64,000 bases of DNA from an uncultured bacterium (lineage in GTDB: Bacteria; Planctomycetota; UBA1135; GCA-002686595). Below, in pieces: positions 8,442 to 17,680 of this stretch. Within the stretch, counting starts at the first letter, position 1; each line of letters begins with the position of its first letter. The position numbers and the translations under genes were made by a program. The notes under the pieces are model-generated. The model worked only from the letters and a program-made list of their open reading frames with translations, ran no database searches and had not been told where the DNA came from. Location of the stretch: NCBI GenBank assembly GCA_937896235.1, contig CALBMX010000030.1, positions 31,565 through 95,564 of the forward strand, in the 5' to 3' direction.

Positions 8442-10721
8442 ATGGTTGGACCGATACTTACTCTCCTCGCAGCATTCGCGACCTCTACCGGGCTTCAAGA
8501 TCAGCCGGATACAGCGGAGGTCTCGCCCCATGTATCCGTCTTTGCGCGGCTTGAGCTTGCGGTACAAGGAGGTCCGCGTGGACTCATTCAAACCGACGTG
8601 GACGACGACGGAGCCGACGAGCTGATCGTTCTGACCGAGCTCCCTGGACGCATTCATATTTGGTCTGGCCTGAAGCCAGAGCTAACGACACTCTCCAAGC
8701 CGTTTGTAGCTGACGTACCCGACTTTTGCTTAGGCCCTGAACTTTTGCCGGACAACACCCTCGTCCTCGCCTCGCGGATTGATCAGGCAGTTCTCCTCTA
8801 CCCACTTACCGCAGATCATATTCGATCGACTGAGAACCCCACGCGAAGCTTTGTGCCTCAGGAAATCCGTATTGCCTTAGGGGCCATTCCACGCGCGCTA
8901 ACGGTAGGCGATTCGAGTTGGGGGGGCACACGCATCGCGGTTGTTACCGAGGCTCCGGAGCTTCTAATCATCAACGGGGATAGGATCGAGTCGCGCACGC
9001 CACTTGTCGACTCCCTTCCGACGGCCGTAGCCTTTGCGCAGGGTGGAGTCATCGTCGCGTCCCAAGGCTCGCCTTCTCTGGTTTTCTACGCTGCCGAGGC
9101 CTCCCCCACGGCGGGTTCGACCGTTTCGTTTCAACCTGGGGCCGAGCTCAAGCTCGCTGGGATTCCTCGGGACATCGCGATTCTCGACCTCGACCATGAT
9201 GGTGACGAGGAGCTGGTTTGCCTACTCGGAGCACGTACCGCCTATGTACTTGGTCTTGAAAGGGAGGGCGGCCTTACCCCTTGGTTTTCAAACGGTGCAG
9301 AGCTACCCAACGCGGTCGAGTGGCAAACGGGTTCCCTTCCCATTGATTTGACGACCTTTGATTTGACTGGTGATGGATATCTTGAGTTGATTGCTACGCA
9401 CCTGTCCGACCAGGTCATTAGTGTGCTCGGGGGATTCGAGATCGAAGGCCCGCGACTCACGAATGCGCTCCATGGTGGAGCGGGCCCGTGGCGCTCTGAG
9501 ATTGGCGACCTCGATGGTGATGGCAACCCCGACCTCGCAGTAGCCAATCCACAAGGTTCCGCTATATCCCTGTTCTTTGGGAGCCCTAGCCATAGCTCTT
9601 TTGGCGGGTTTCAGGGTGCGCCTCATCACATGGCTGTCCCTGTCCCCCACTCGATGACCTCTGGTGATTTCGACGGCGATGGACGCGACGACGTCGCCCT
9701 ACTGTCGGCTTGGGACAACTCGATCGGGATGCTTTTTGGCGCGCCGGGTGCAACGGCGTCATTCCAGCCCGTGGAGACAATCGTCGCCCCCCCAGAGAGT
9801 GACGAGCTCGCGACGGGAGACCTCGACGGGGACGGACTAGACGATCTTGTCATGCTTGTACAGACGCCACTCGGCACGAAACTTTTGGCGCTAACCTTCG
9901 GGCCCAGCGGGAGGCGCCAGCTTCATTCCAGCGCCACAGATTGCCGCGAAGGAGCGGGTATTTTGCCGCTCGACTTTGACGGCGACGGTCGCGCCGAGGT
10001 CCTTGTCTCCGATGCCGCAGGCCACGAGCTCATCGTCTACGGCCTTAGTGTGACCGGCGAGCTCTCCGCCATCGCTAGGCTCGCACTAGACGACGCTCCT
10101 GGAGAGTTGACACCAATCTATGGTGCCTCAGCAGGCAGTGCCGAGATCCAGCTTAGGGGCTTGGCTGTAGGACTTGACGGAGTGGATGGCTCGGGTATTG
10201 GTCTCATCTCCGTAGCTCCTGCGGAACAGGCGAAAAGTGAGCTTGCCCTTGGGCTAGCACCCTTCTCTATCGTTGGCACTCTGCCGACTCCCCGTCCGGT
10301 CCAGGACATCATTGGCGCCGACATGAACGGGGATGGATTCACAGACATTGCTGCGCTTATGCAGGGTGCCACCGATAACCAAGCAGGTGGCGTCTTGATT
10401 ATGCTCTCCCCGAATGGAACCAGCGGCTCCTCGTGGAGGCAGCTGCCACCTCTACTGACGGGCCCGAAGTCTTATCACCTGGTCGCCAAAGATTTGAACG
10501 GAGACCAGGCTTCCGAGCTCTTCGTCTCCAGCCAATACGCATACCGCATAGACACTTGGGTCGGGATTCCCGGACGCGCACCTGCGCCAAGCTGGCGCTT
10601 AGGTGCACACCGAGGTTGCATGGACATGGCATTCGTCGACATCAATGGAGACGGCGCTATCGAACTCATTGTCTCTAACAACCACTCCTCAGACGTGAGT
10701 GTTTTGCAGCTTGGGGATTAA
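8442..10721 (+). CDS. FG-GAP/VCBS repeat secreted protein
   Basis: Repeated calcium-loop motifs DLDGDGNPDL, DFDGDGRDDV, DLDGDGLDDL, DMNGDGFTDI, DINGDGAIEL; signal-like start MVGPILTLLAAFATSTG. Confidence 0.8.
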   Translation: MVGPILTLLAAFATSTGLQDQPDTAEVSPHVSVFARLELAVQGGPRGLIQTDVDDDGADELIVLTELPGRIHIWSGLKPELTTLSKPFVADVPDFCLGPELLPDNTLVLASRIDQAVLLYPLTADHIRSTENPTRSFVPQEIRIALGAIPRALTVGDSSWGGTRIAVVTEAPELLIINGDRIESRTPLVDSLPTAVAFAQGGVIVASQGSPSLVFYAAEASPTAGSTVSFQPGAELKLAGIPRDIAILDLDHDGDEELVCLLGARTAYVLGLEREGGLTPWFSNGAELPNAVEWQTGSLPIDLTTFDLTGDGYLELIATHLSDQVISVLGGFEIEGPRLTNALHGGAGPWRSEIGDLDGDGNPDLAVANPQGSAISLFFGSPSHSSFGGFQGAPHHMAVPVPHSMTSGDFDGDGRDDVALLSAWDNSIGMLFGAPGATASFQPVETIVAPPESDELATGDLDGDGLDDLVMLVQTPLGTKLLALTFGPSGRRQLHSSATDCREGAGILPLDFDGDGRAEVLVSDAAGHELIVYGLSVTGELSAIARLALDDAPGELTPIYGASAGSAEIQLRGLAVGLDGVDGSGIGLISVAPAEQAKSELALGLAPFSIVGTLPTPRPVQDIIGADMNGDGFTDIAALMQGATDNQAGGVLIMLSPNGTSGSSWRQLPPLLTGPKSYHLVAKDLNGDQASELFVSSQYAYRIDTWVGIPGRAPAPSWRLGAHRGCMDMAFVDINGDGAIELIVSNNHSSDVSVLQLGD

Positions 10722-11629
10722 GAGGCGCTAACCGGCGCATCCACGCGCGGTACTTGACCGCGCAGGATCGTCGAGTCGCCAAACATCTGCGTCTGATCTA
10801 CGGGATGATCCCGGTTCAAACGATCGACATCGATTTGACCAGACTTGCCATAGACCTCAAGGGCGTTACTCCAGCAGCTCTTTTCGATCCAGGCCGGATC
10901 GATTCCGCGCTCGAGCATCAGCTGAGCCGTCTTGGGAACGGACAGGTGATCCGAAATACCCCAGTCAGCAGAAGAGTCGACAATGATGCGCTCGGGACCG
11001 TTGGCCTCGATCAGATCGACCATCCGCACAGAGTCCATTTTGGTGTGAGGGTAAATCGTGAATGCAGCCCAGCACCCCCGGTCGAGGACTGCCTTATAGG
11101 TCTCCTCGTTGTTGTGGTCGATGACTAACTTATCCATGTCGAGGCCCACTTCCGCGGCGACGTCCATCGACCGCAAAATGCCGTTGTGCTTGTCCCTGTG
11201 CGGACTGTGAACCATGACAACCATGTCGTGCTCTACGGCAAACTCAAGTTGGGCCAAATAGGCCTTCTCTTCAGCGGGAGTGATCTCGTCGTAGCCGATC
11301 TCACCGATTGCAACGACCCCCTCTTTCAACGCGAAGCGCGGCAGGATCTCAAGCACCTCGCGGGCCAGCCCCTCATCGTTTGCCTCTTTCGAGTTCAACC
11401 CGATCGTGCAGTAGTGCTGAATACCAAACTGGCTGGCTCGGAATCGCTCGAAGCCAATCAAGCTCGAAAAGTAATCGATAAACGAGCCTACATTTGTGCG
11501 CGGTTGGCCGAGCCAGAAGGCCGGCTCAATCACGGCGCGAATACCAGCAGCTGCCATCTCCTCATAGCAGTTCGTCGTGCGACTGCTCATGTGGATGTGT
11601 GGATCGAAGAAACGCTTGGGAAGAGACAT
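10718..11629 (-). CDS. eboB: TatD-family metal hydrolase, EboB-like
   Basis: 'FFDPHIHMSSRTTNCYEEMAAAGIRAVIEPAFWLGQPRTNVGSFIDYFSSLIGFERFRASQFGI', 'VAIGEIGYDEITPAEE'; 10 bp from an EboA-like ORF. Confidence 0.75.
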   Translation of the reverse strand: MSLPKRFFDPHIHMSSRTTNCYEEMAAAGIRAVIEPAFWLGQPRTNVGSFIDYFSSLIGFERFRASQFGIQHYCTIGLNSKEANDEGLAREVLEILPRFALKEGVVAIGEIGYDEITPAEEKAYLAQLEFAVEHDMVVMVHSPHRDKHNGILRSMDVAAEVGLDMDKLVIDHNNEETYKAVLDRGCWAAFTIYPHTKMDSVRMVDLIEANGPERIIVDSSADWGISDHLSVPKTAQLMLERGIDPAWIEKSCWSNALEVYGKSGQIDVDRLNRDHPVDQTQMFGDSTILRGQVPRVDAPVSAS

Positions 11630-11639
11630 ACTTTTGAGA

Positions 11640-12587
11640 TCAGGTAAGCGCAGGAACCGTGAAGCGGCTCCAAGCATTTTGGTTGGCATCGCCGGCGAGA
11701 CCGATTTCGGCCTCGGCAGCGAGTGCGGGATGGCTGCCGGCACAAATCTCGCGAAGGCGCTCTGTGGCGCCTGCACGTCCAAGTGCAAGTACAGCGGCTC
11801 GAATGCCAAACATGGCCTCCTCGTCCGCTGCATCTATTGTATCTAGTCGAGCGATCTCGGTTTCGATTGCTGCGAAACCACGCTCACCTCCGAAAGTCCC
11901 GAGGCACAACCAGAGATCCGTTTGGATCACCCGTCCGGCGCTGCGGCGCTCGTCTGCGAGATCAAGTGCCATACGGGCCAGCTCTGGAGAGAGCCTGCGA
12001 TCTAGGCTCCAAAGCCGCCACAAGGGTACTCCCACAAAAAGCGCTTTGATTGCGGCTTGGTTGAAAGCGACATCATCGAAGTGCTCCGTCGGAAAAGGAG
12101 TATCCAACACATCGGCTTCAAAAACAGAAACCATGTTGGTTCGGCAGCCTTCGGCAGCGCGCCAAACAAAACGTTTTCCATTCGGCAGATGCGCCAACGA
12201 GCGGTACAGAGCGCAGAGCTCGCCCTCATCGGCAAAGCGAAAAGCACTCTCAATCGCGTCGGCCCCAGACTGGCTTTCCAGATCGGGACGAGAGAGTATG
12301 AGGTGCACCCGCGCGGCCACAAGCAAGGTCCAGTTCGCCGGATTCCAACCATCACGAAGGATGCCTGCGGACTCAATCTCCATCGCGGAGAGTGACCATG
12401 GTTGGCGCGCCTCATGCCCAAGCTTCCTAGAGGCCAGGGAGAGCAGCGCCCCAAAGCGGGAGTCGCTCACTAGGGTTTCGCGACTTCCGATTTCGGTAGC
12501 AGCGGACTCGAGCCATTCGAGTCCACCGTCAAGAATCTGACTAGCGCGAGACTCTATATAAGTGCGGAGAAGAACTTGGGTACTCAT
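11640..12587 (-). CDS. eboA: EboA domain-containing protein
   Basis: Recalled EboA-type motif 'SLDRRLSPELARMALDLADERRSAGRVIQTDLWLCLG'; directly upstream of the EboB-like gene. Confidence 0.7.
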   Translation of the reverse strand: MSTQVLLRTYIESRASQILDGGLEWLESAATEIGSRETLVSDSRFGALLSLASRKLGHEARQPWSLSAMEIESAGILRDGWNPANWTLLVAARVHLILSRPDLESQSGADAIESAFRFADEGELCALYRSLAHLPNGKRFVWRAAEGCRTNMVSVFEADVLDTPFPTEHFDDVAFNQAAIKALFVGVPLWRLWSLDRRLSPELARMALDLADERRSAGRVIQTDLWLCLGTFGGERGFAAIETEIARLDTIDAADEEAMFGIRAAVLALGRAGATERLREICAGSHPALAAEAEIGLAGDANQNAWSRFTVPALT

Positions 12588-12661
12588 AGGTGCCTAAGAG
12601 GATATCGCCGCATCTTTATCTTGCACGTAGCGGGAACCGAATTTGACCTCAGGAACTCGGA

Positions 12662-13855
12662 TTAGAGTCCCATTTGCAAAGCCATCACGGTGTAGGCCGT
12701 ACTGGCGACACGCAGATATCCGGATCCGAGGAAATCCGTCAAGCTGCCGTCCTTGCGCTGGGTTTTCACAAGGTGCGGTCGAAGCTTCGCATGGTAGGCC
12801 TCGCGCTCAGCCTCGGGGAGGAGCTCAATCACCTGAGCCGCGTAATAATGGCCGAAGTGATAGAAGTAGGCAGCATTTTGGTAATAGGCCTCGTGAGGAA
12901 CCGGTCGCATAAAGGCGGCGTCGAGAAACTTGTGCTCGCGTAAAAATGAATCGACCCCGGTGCGCAAGACCTCAACGGTAACTCGCTCATCACCACAGAG
13001 GTGACGAGCCCAGTTGCAGACTTGAATCCGTCCCAGGCTCCCCTTGATATCCGAGATGCTCTCCCCAGCGACGCGTGGAATCTCACTCAGTGAATATTCA
13101 TAGGCGGAGTTGGGTAGGGCGCAGCGCTGCACGTAAGTCAATGCGCGCTCATAGGCTTTAATCCCATCGGGATCGGCGCTCCACCCCATCGCAATCGCCT
13201 TCTTGTACGCCGGTAAAACCATCCCCGTGCAGAAGCTGGTCCCCCACTTCGGACGCTGCGTGAACGGAGGGTTGTCGTAATATGCCCAGCCGCCGTGAAA
13301 CGCCTGGTTTCGCTCGAGTAAGTCGATGTACTCCTTACCGCGCTTGATGATGCGCTCTTGGGTATCCGGACTCTGAAAGCGCGGGTCGGCCTGCAGGTCG
13401 ACAAGGGCAACTAGGTCGCACAGCATCGTCCAAACATAGTCAACATCCCACCCTTCCCCACGCTTGGGAAGTCTAGTCGTCAAAAACCACTCCACTGCCT
13501 TGTCGAGGGCGACTCGACGCGCTGGAGTTTCTTCCACAACGAGGAGAGCCTGGATGCCTAGACCTTGTGCAGCAACCTGCCAAGCGTAATAGGTCTCGAC
13601 GCTAAACCCTGACTCCAAGCCAACCTCGATCGTAGGGCTAGCCCAACTTCCATCTTGGTTTTGAAACTCCTCAAGGAATTTGACCGCACGCCCAATTGCC
13701 AATTTAGCGCCTTCGGAGGTCATCGTTTCGGGTACGGTGCCCCGTTCGATCGAAACGGGAACCTCATCGCCTGCCCCCCCATTTTGTGCGACAGCACCTA
13801 CGCAGAGGGCCGCACCAAAGAAGAGATGTGCGCTCGCAATCTTCCAGATAACCAC
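12662..13855 (-). CDS. Secreted prenyltransferase/squalene-oxidase-repeat (alpha/alpha toroid) protein
   Basis: 'AVKFLEEFQNQDGSWASPT', 'AFHGGWAYYDN', 'LVKTQRKDGSLTDFLGSGYLRVASTAYTVMALQ'; N-terminal signal. Confidence 0.65.
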   Translation of the reverse strand: MVIWKIASAHLFFGAALCVGAVAQNGGAGDEVPVSIERGTVPETMTSEGAKLAIGRAVKFLEEFQNQDGSWASPTIEVGLESGFSVETYYAWQVAAQGLGIQALLVVEETPARRVALDKAVEWFLTTRLPKRGEGWDVDYVWTMLCDLVALVDLQADPRFQSPDTQERIIKRGKEYIDLLERNQAFHGGWAYYDNPPFTQRPKWGTSFCTGMVLPAYKKAIAMGWSADPDGIKAYERALTYVQRCALPNSAYEYSLSEIPRVAGESISDIKGSLGRIQVCNWARHLCGDERVTVEVLRTGVDSFLREHKFLDAAFMRPVPHEAYYQNAAYFYHFGHYYAAQVIELLPEAEREAYHAKLRPHLVKTQRKDGSLTDFLGSGYLRVASTAYTVMALQMGL

Positions 13856-13860
13856 GGCGC

Positions 13861-14655
13861 TTAGTTAGCCTCTTCCGCGGACTCGTCGATTTTCTTTTGA
13901 ACAAGACGAATCTTATCCTGGGCGCGCATCAACTTAGCTTCGCCTTCGGCGTTGGCCGTCTCAAGCGCACTTATCTTCAGGCGTAGGCTCCGGACGGCCT
14001 CCTCCACCTTGTGTTGAAAGCTTTGAACCTTTCGGGCCTCCTCGAAGTCCCGCTGATCAGCTGCACGTTTTTCAGCGAGGTCGAGGGACCGCTCGCTTTG
14101 CTCGACTGAGCGCTTGCCACGAGAGATCACAAGCTCCTTGGTGCTCATCGCAAACTCCTCGTCTTTGTACATATCGAGAAGCTGTTGAAGTTCGGCTCGG
14201 GAATCGTCCAAACGACCGCGGGTCCGATCCAAGCTGAGCTCCGCTTCAGCCGCGGACAGCTTTATGTCCACTTCGACAAAGTGAGCGAGCTCGCTCTGCG
14301 CAAGTTCAAGCTCGTGCTCGGCAAGTGCAATCCCATGATCCGCACTTTCGATCGAGCGAGCCACGGCCCCCTCCGCTTCGCGCATGTCCATTTGCGCCAA
14401 TGCAAACTCAATCCGAAGGCCCGCCATGTCGACCTTCTTCTTGTCCTTCTTCGGGGCAGAGGCTGCACTGTCGCTCGCGGAGGCATCAGCCTGCGGACTT
14501 CCGGCGTCCTCCTGGGCTGTGGCTGCGGCCTCCAGCGCATAGCCCTCGTTCTTATCAAGCTCTCCTTTGTCGACAGCAATGACGCAGGATGAGAGGTAGA
14601 TGGAGGCTAGAAAAACGCCGGCTTGGAGAGAGGGCTTCATGAGATTCGGGGGCAA
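13861..14655 (-). CDS. Coiled-coil lipoprotein
   Basis: Lipobox-like 'IYLSSC' near N-terminus then Ala/Glu/Lys-rich heptads; 5 bp from the neighbouring gene. Confidence 0.55.
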   Translation of the reverse strand: MPPNLMKPSLQAGVFLASIYLSSCVIAVDKGELDKNEGYALEAAATAQEDAGSPQADASASDSAASAPKKDKKKVDMAGLRIEFALAQMDMREAEGAVARSIESADHGIALAEHELELAQSELAHFVEVDIKLSAAEAELSLDRTRGRLDDSRAELQQLLDMYKDEEFAMSTKELVISRGKRSVEQSERSLDLAEKRAADQRDFEEARKVQSFQHKVEEAVRSLRLKISALETANAEGEAKLMRAQDKIRLVQKKIDESAEEAN

Positions 14656-14872
14656 TCAGAGGAGAACAAGGGAATACGTGAGAGTTTCGCGCGCGGGAAC
14701 CCAAGGTCGGGGTTACGGACGGCTACGCCATGGGATATCCTGCCGCCCCGTGGGCACTAGGAGCAAGGGCTCCTTATCTTTCGTGACGAGATTTCTGTGG
14801 GTTGAACCATAATCAAACTCCGCGCGTTCCTGCTGCACGACCTCAAACCGGCCTTCCACCATCGACTTCGCC

Positions 14873-16498
14873 ATGACTCACGGCAACTTTCGCGTCCCAA
14901 CTCCCGTCAACGAACCCGTTCTCGGCTATGCCCCGGGGTCACCCGAACGCGCTTCGATCGAGGTCGAACTCAAGCGCCAGTCAAGTCTCGAACTTGATGT
15001 GCCGCTTTGGATCGGCGGCAAGGAGATTCGCACGGGCGACACCAGGAAAATGGTCATGCCCCACGACCACGGTCACACCACCGGCCACTACCACCTGGCG
15101 GGTGAAAAGGAAGTCGCCTCGGCCATGGACGCCTGTGAGGGCGCGGCCCGCGCTTGGGAGGAGATGCCTTGGAATGAGCGCTGTGCGATCTTCCTAAAGG
15201 CTGCAGACTTGCTGCAAGGCCCCTTCCGCGACCGCGTGATCGCCTCGACGATGCTGGGCCAGTCAAAGACCGTTCACCAGGCCGAGATCGATGCCGCTTG
15301 TGAGTTGATCGACTTCTTCCGATTTAACTGCAGCTTCGCCGAGCAGATCTACAACGAGCAGCCCCAGTCGTCCCCCGGTATGTGGAACCGACTTGAGCAC
15401 CGTCCGCTCGAAGGCCACGTCTTCGCACTGGCCCCGTTCAACTTCTCCTCCATTGCAGCCAACCTGCCATGCGCGCCTGTGCTCATGGGCAATACAGCGA
15501 TCTGGAAGCCGTCTAAGACGTCGGTACTTTCCAACTGGTATTTAGTTGAGCTCTTGCAAGAGGCGGGAGTCCCAGCAGGCGTCATCAACTTCCTACCGGG
15601 GCCCGCTGCTCAACTCGCCGGACAGGTCATTACTGATCGCCGCTTTGCGGGCATTCACTTCACGGGATCGACGCGAGTCTTTAACGGTATCTGGAAGTTG
15701 GTCGGCGAGAGCATGGCCGGCTATCGGAGCTACCCGCGTATCGTCGGCGAAACAGGAGGCAAGGACTTCATTATTGCACACCCGACTACGGATCCCCGCG
15801 TGCTGGCAATCGCCATGCTACGAGGCGCTTTCGAGTACCAAGGCCAGAAGTGCTCTGCCGCATCGCGCGCCTATGTTCCGAAGAGCCTTTGGAGCGCTGT
15901 CAAAGAGGTGCTCGCGGAAGAGCTAGCTCAAGTCAAGATGGGCGACGTTTGCGACTTCACGAACTTCATGGGCGCCCTTATCGACCAGGCAGCGTTTGAC
16001 ACCAACAAGGGTGCGATCGACCGTGCAAAGGCCTCCAAAGATGCCGAAGTCGTATTTGGTGGCACATGTGATGACTCCAAAGGCTGGTTCATCGAACCTA
16101 CCATCATCGAGGCCAAGACCCCTAAATACGAAACGATGGAGTCCGAACTCTTTGGTCCCGTCCTCACCGTTTATGTCTATGAAGACGACAAGTGGGAAGA
16201 GACCTTAGCGCTTGTAGATAGCACCTCTCCCTATGCACTGACTGGTGCGATTTTCTCCCAAGATCGCGCGGCTGTTCACCAGGCGACCAATGCGCTTCGT
16301 TTTGCTGCGGGTAACTTCTACATCAATGACAAGCCCACGGGTGCTGTTGTTGGCCAGCAGCCCTTCGGTGGCGCGCGCTCCTCGGGCACCAATGACAAGG
16401 CTGGTTCCATCTTGAACCTCTTGCGCTGGGTGAGTCCGCGCACGATCAAGGAGACGTTTGTACCAGCAACAGATTGGCGCTATCCCTTCCTTGGCTAG
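14873..16498 (+). CDS. pruA: L-glutamate gamma-semialdehyde (1-pyrroline-5-carboxylate) dehydrogenase
   Basis: ALDH4A1-type: 'VNEPVLGYAPGSPERASIEVEL', 'HFTGSTRVFNGIWK', 'GETGGKDF', catalytic 'EYQGQKCSAASR', 'QQPFGGARSSGTNDKAG'. Confidence 0.9.
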   Translation: MTHGNFRVPTPVNEPVLGYAPGSPERASIEVELKRQSSLELDVPLWIGGKEIRTGDTRKMVMPHDHGHTTGHYHLAGEKEVASAMDACEGAARAWEEMPWNERCAIFLKAADLLQGPFRDRVIASTMLGQSKTVHQAEIDAACELIDFFRFNCSFAEQIYNEQPQSSPGMWNRLEHRPLEGHVFALAPFNFSSIAANLPCAPVLMGNTAIWKPSKTSVLSNWYLVELLQEAGVPAGVINFLPGPAAQLAGQVITDRRFAGIHFTGSTRVFNGIWKLVGESMAGYRSYPRIVGETGGKDFIIAHPTTDPRVLAIAMLRGAFEYQGQKCSAASRAYVPKSLWSAVKEVLAEELAQVKMGDVCDFTNFMGALIDQAAFDTNKGAIDRAKASKDAEVVFGGTCDDSKGWFIEPTIIEAKTPKYETMESELFGPVLTVYVYEDDKWEETLALVDSTSPYALTGAIFSQDRAAVHQATNALRFAAGNFYINDKPTGAVVGQQPFGGARSSGTNDKAGSILNLLRWVSPRTIKETFVPATDWRYPFLG

Positions 16499-16530
16499 GC
16501 GTTTGAATCACCTAGAGTAGAGGTTCCGCA

Positions 16531-16567
16531 AAAGAGGGGCTTGGCACTTTCTGCCAAGCCCCTCTTT
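16531..16567 (+). terminator. Perfect 16-bp stem-loop downstream of pruA
   Basis: AAAGAGGGGCTTGGCA-CTTTC-TGCCAAGCCCCTCTTT. Confidence 0.8.
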
Positions 16568-16571
16568 CGAT

Positions 16572-16715
16572 TTGAACTGAGCGCCCTCGAGCAGAATCGA
16601 ACGATCTGCCCCCGCAGAATCAAACTGCCCGTCCCTTGTCGAGTCGAGTTACCCGTACAGCGCCGGGTCGAACTGAGCACCTCGCATTGGGTCGAGCTGA
16701 GCACCCCGCCGTGTT
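16572..16715. repeat. Degenerate ~24-nt tandem repeat, six units
   Basis: Unit starts TTGAA/TCGAA/TCAAA/TCGAG/TCGAA/TCGAG at 16572, 16597, 16620, 16644, 16668, 16692 (spacing 25, 23, 24, 24, 24). Confidence 0.65.
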
Positions 16716-17030
16716 GGGGAGTGAGCGAGCGTTTCCCGCTCGTGAATGCCCGCTTTTTGTTGATCTCGGCGAGCTCCGCGCATCTGTCACCGGACTCAAC
16801 CTCTCGGATTGCACGGGCCTCACAATTTCGGGGAGCGCTGGGTTTCGCGCGCCCCCAAAAACTCGACGCGACTCGGCCCTCGTTGTCCGAGTTCGAGTCC
16901 CCGGGGCACGACGAACAATTCGAGTGATCGCTAACCGGGGAGGTCGAATTGTCCTGGGGAAGGCCGCCCCTCCATGACGACGTCAACCACTTGTGGCAAT
17001 GAGGGTCGCCCCTAAAGAGAGAAAGCCCCC

Positions 17031-17435
17031 TTAGCTGACCTTGACCTTCTTCCGCCAATCCCCTGAGGGGATACGTGGATAGAAGGCGGCCTGGTGTGCG
17101 GTTAGCAGATAAACATCAACTAGGCTCCCGTCAGCGAGCTCAACCGGAGTACGCCGATAGAAACGCGGGTGATCTTCGATTTCATCCAAGATCTCCAGGA
17201 TGGAGTGATCGACAGCGTAGACCTCGCCAAAAATACTGAAGCCCTCAGAATCGCTGTCCGCTGGAATCATCGCAGGGAAATCGCCAAGGTCTACCAACTC
17301 AAAATCGGAGGTGGTTTGGCCGGTACATATGAATCGCGAACCAAAAAGCAGGCTGTGATTACGCTGGCCACTTAGCAAAGTGCCGTAAACAAAAACGAGG
17401 GTCTCGCGGACCGAATCAAACTGAGTCTCGGACAT
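17031..17435 (-). CDS. Gamma-glutamylcyclotransferase-family protein
   Basis: 'VFVYGTLLSGQRNHSLL...GQTTSDFELVDLGDFPAMI...GEVYAVDHSILEILDEIEDHPRFYRRTPV'. Confidence 0.85.
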   Translation of the reverse strand: MSETQFDSVRETLVFVYGTLLSGQRNHSLLFGSRFICTGQTTSDFELVDLGDFPAMIPADSDSEGFSIFGEVYAVDHSILEILDEIEDHPRFYRRTPVELADGSLVDVYLLTAHQAAFYPRIPSGDWRKKVKVS

Positions 17436-17611
17436 GTCGAACTCCGGAGGCTGAAACGACTATGGGGGGTTACCGGCGACTTTGGGGACTCCTAAATCAC
17501 AAGCTCTAGATGAGAAACAGGGGACGGCCCTGCTCTCCTCCTCATCTATCGTTCTACGCTAGGTGGCAAGCTGAAATCCCGCTTGGAGAAATTGCGAATT
17601 CCTTGTGAAAA

Positions 17612-17646
17612 ACCCCTCAAGCCCGCCCAATACGGCCTTGAGGGGT
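17612..17646 (-). terminator. Stem-loop downstream of the MFS gene
   Basis: ACCCCTCAAG...CTTGAGGGGT, 10-bp stem. Confidence 0.6.
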
Positions 17647-17680
17647 CACGGACTGTCCTCGGAAGGTCAGCGAGGGGGTT

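Noticed and set aside
16541-16977. Short ORFs through the 24-nt repeat region as genuine proteins
   Set aside because: Overlapping ORFs in several frames, no good start context, and codon content driven by the DNA repeat; kept only as a repeat observation
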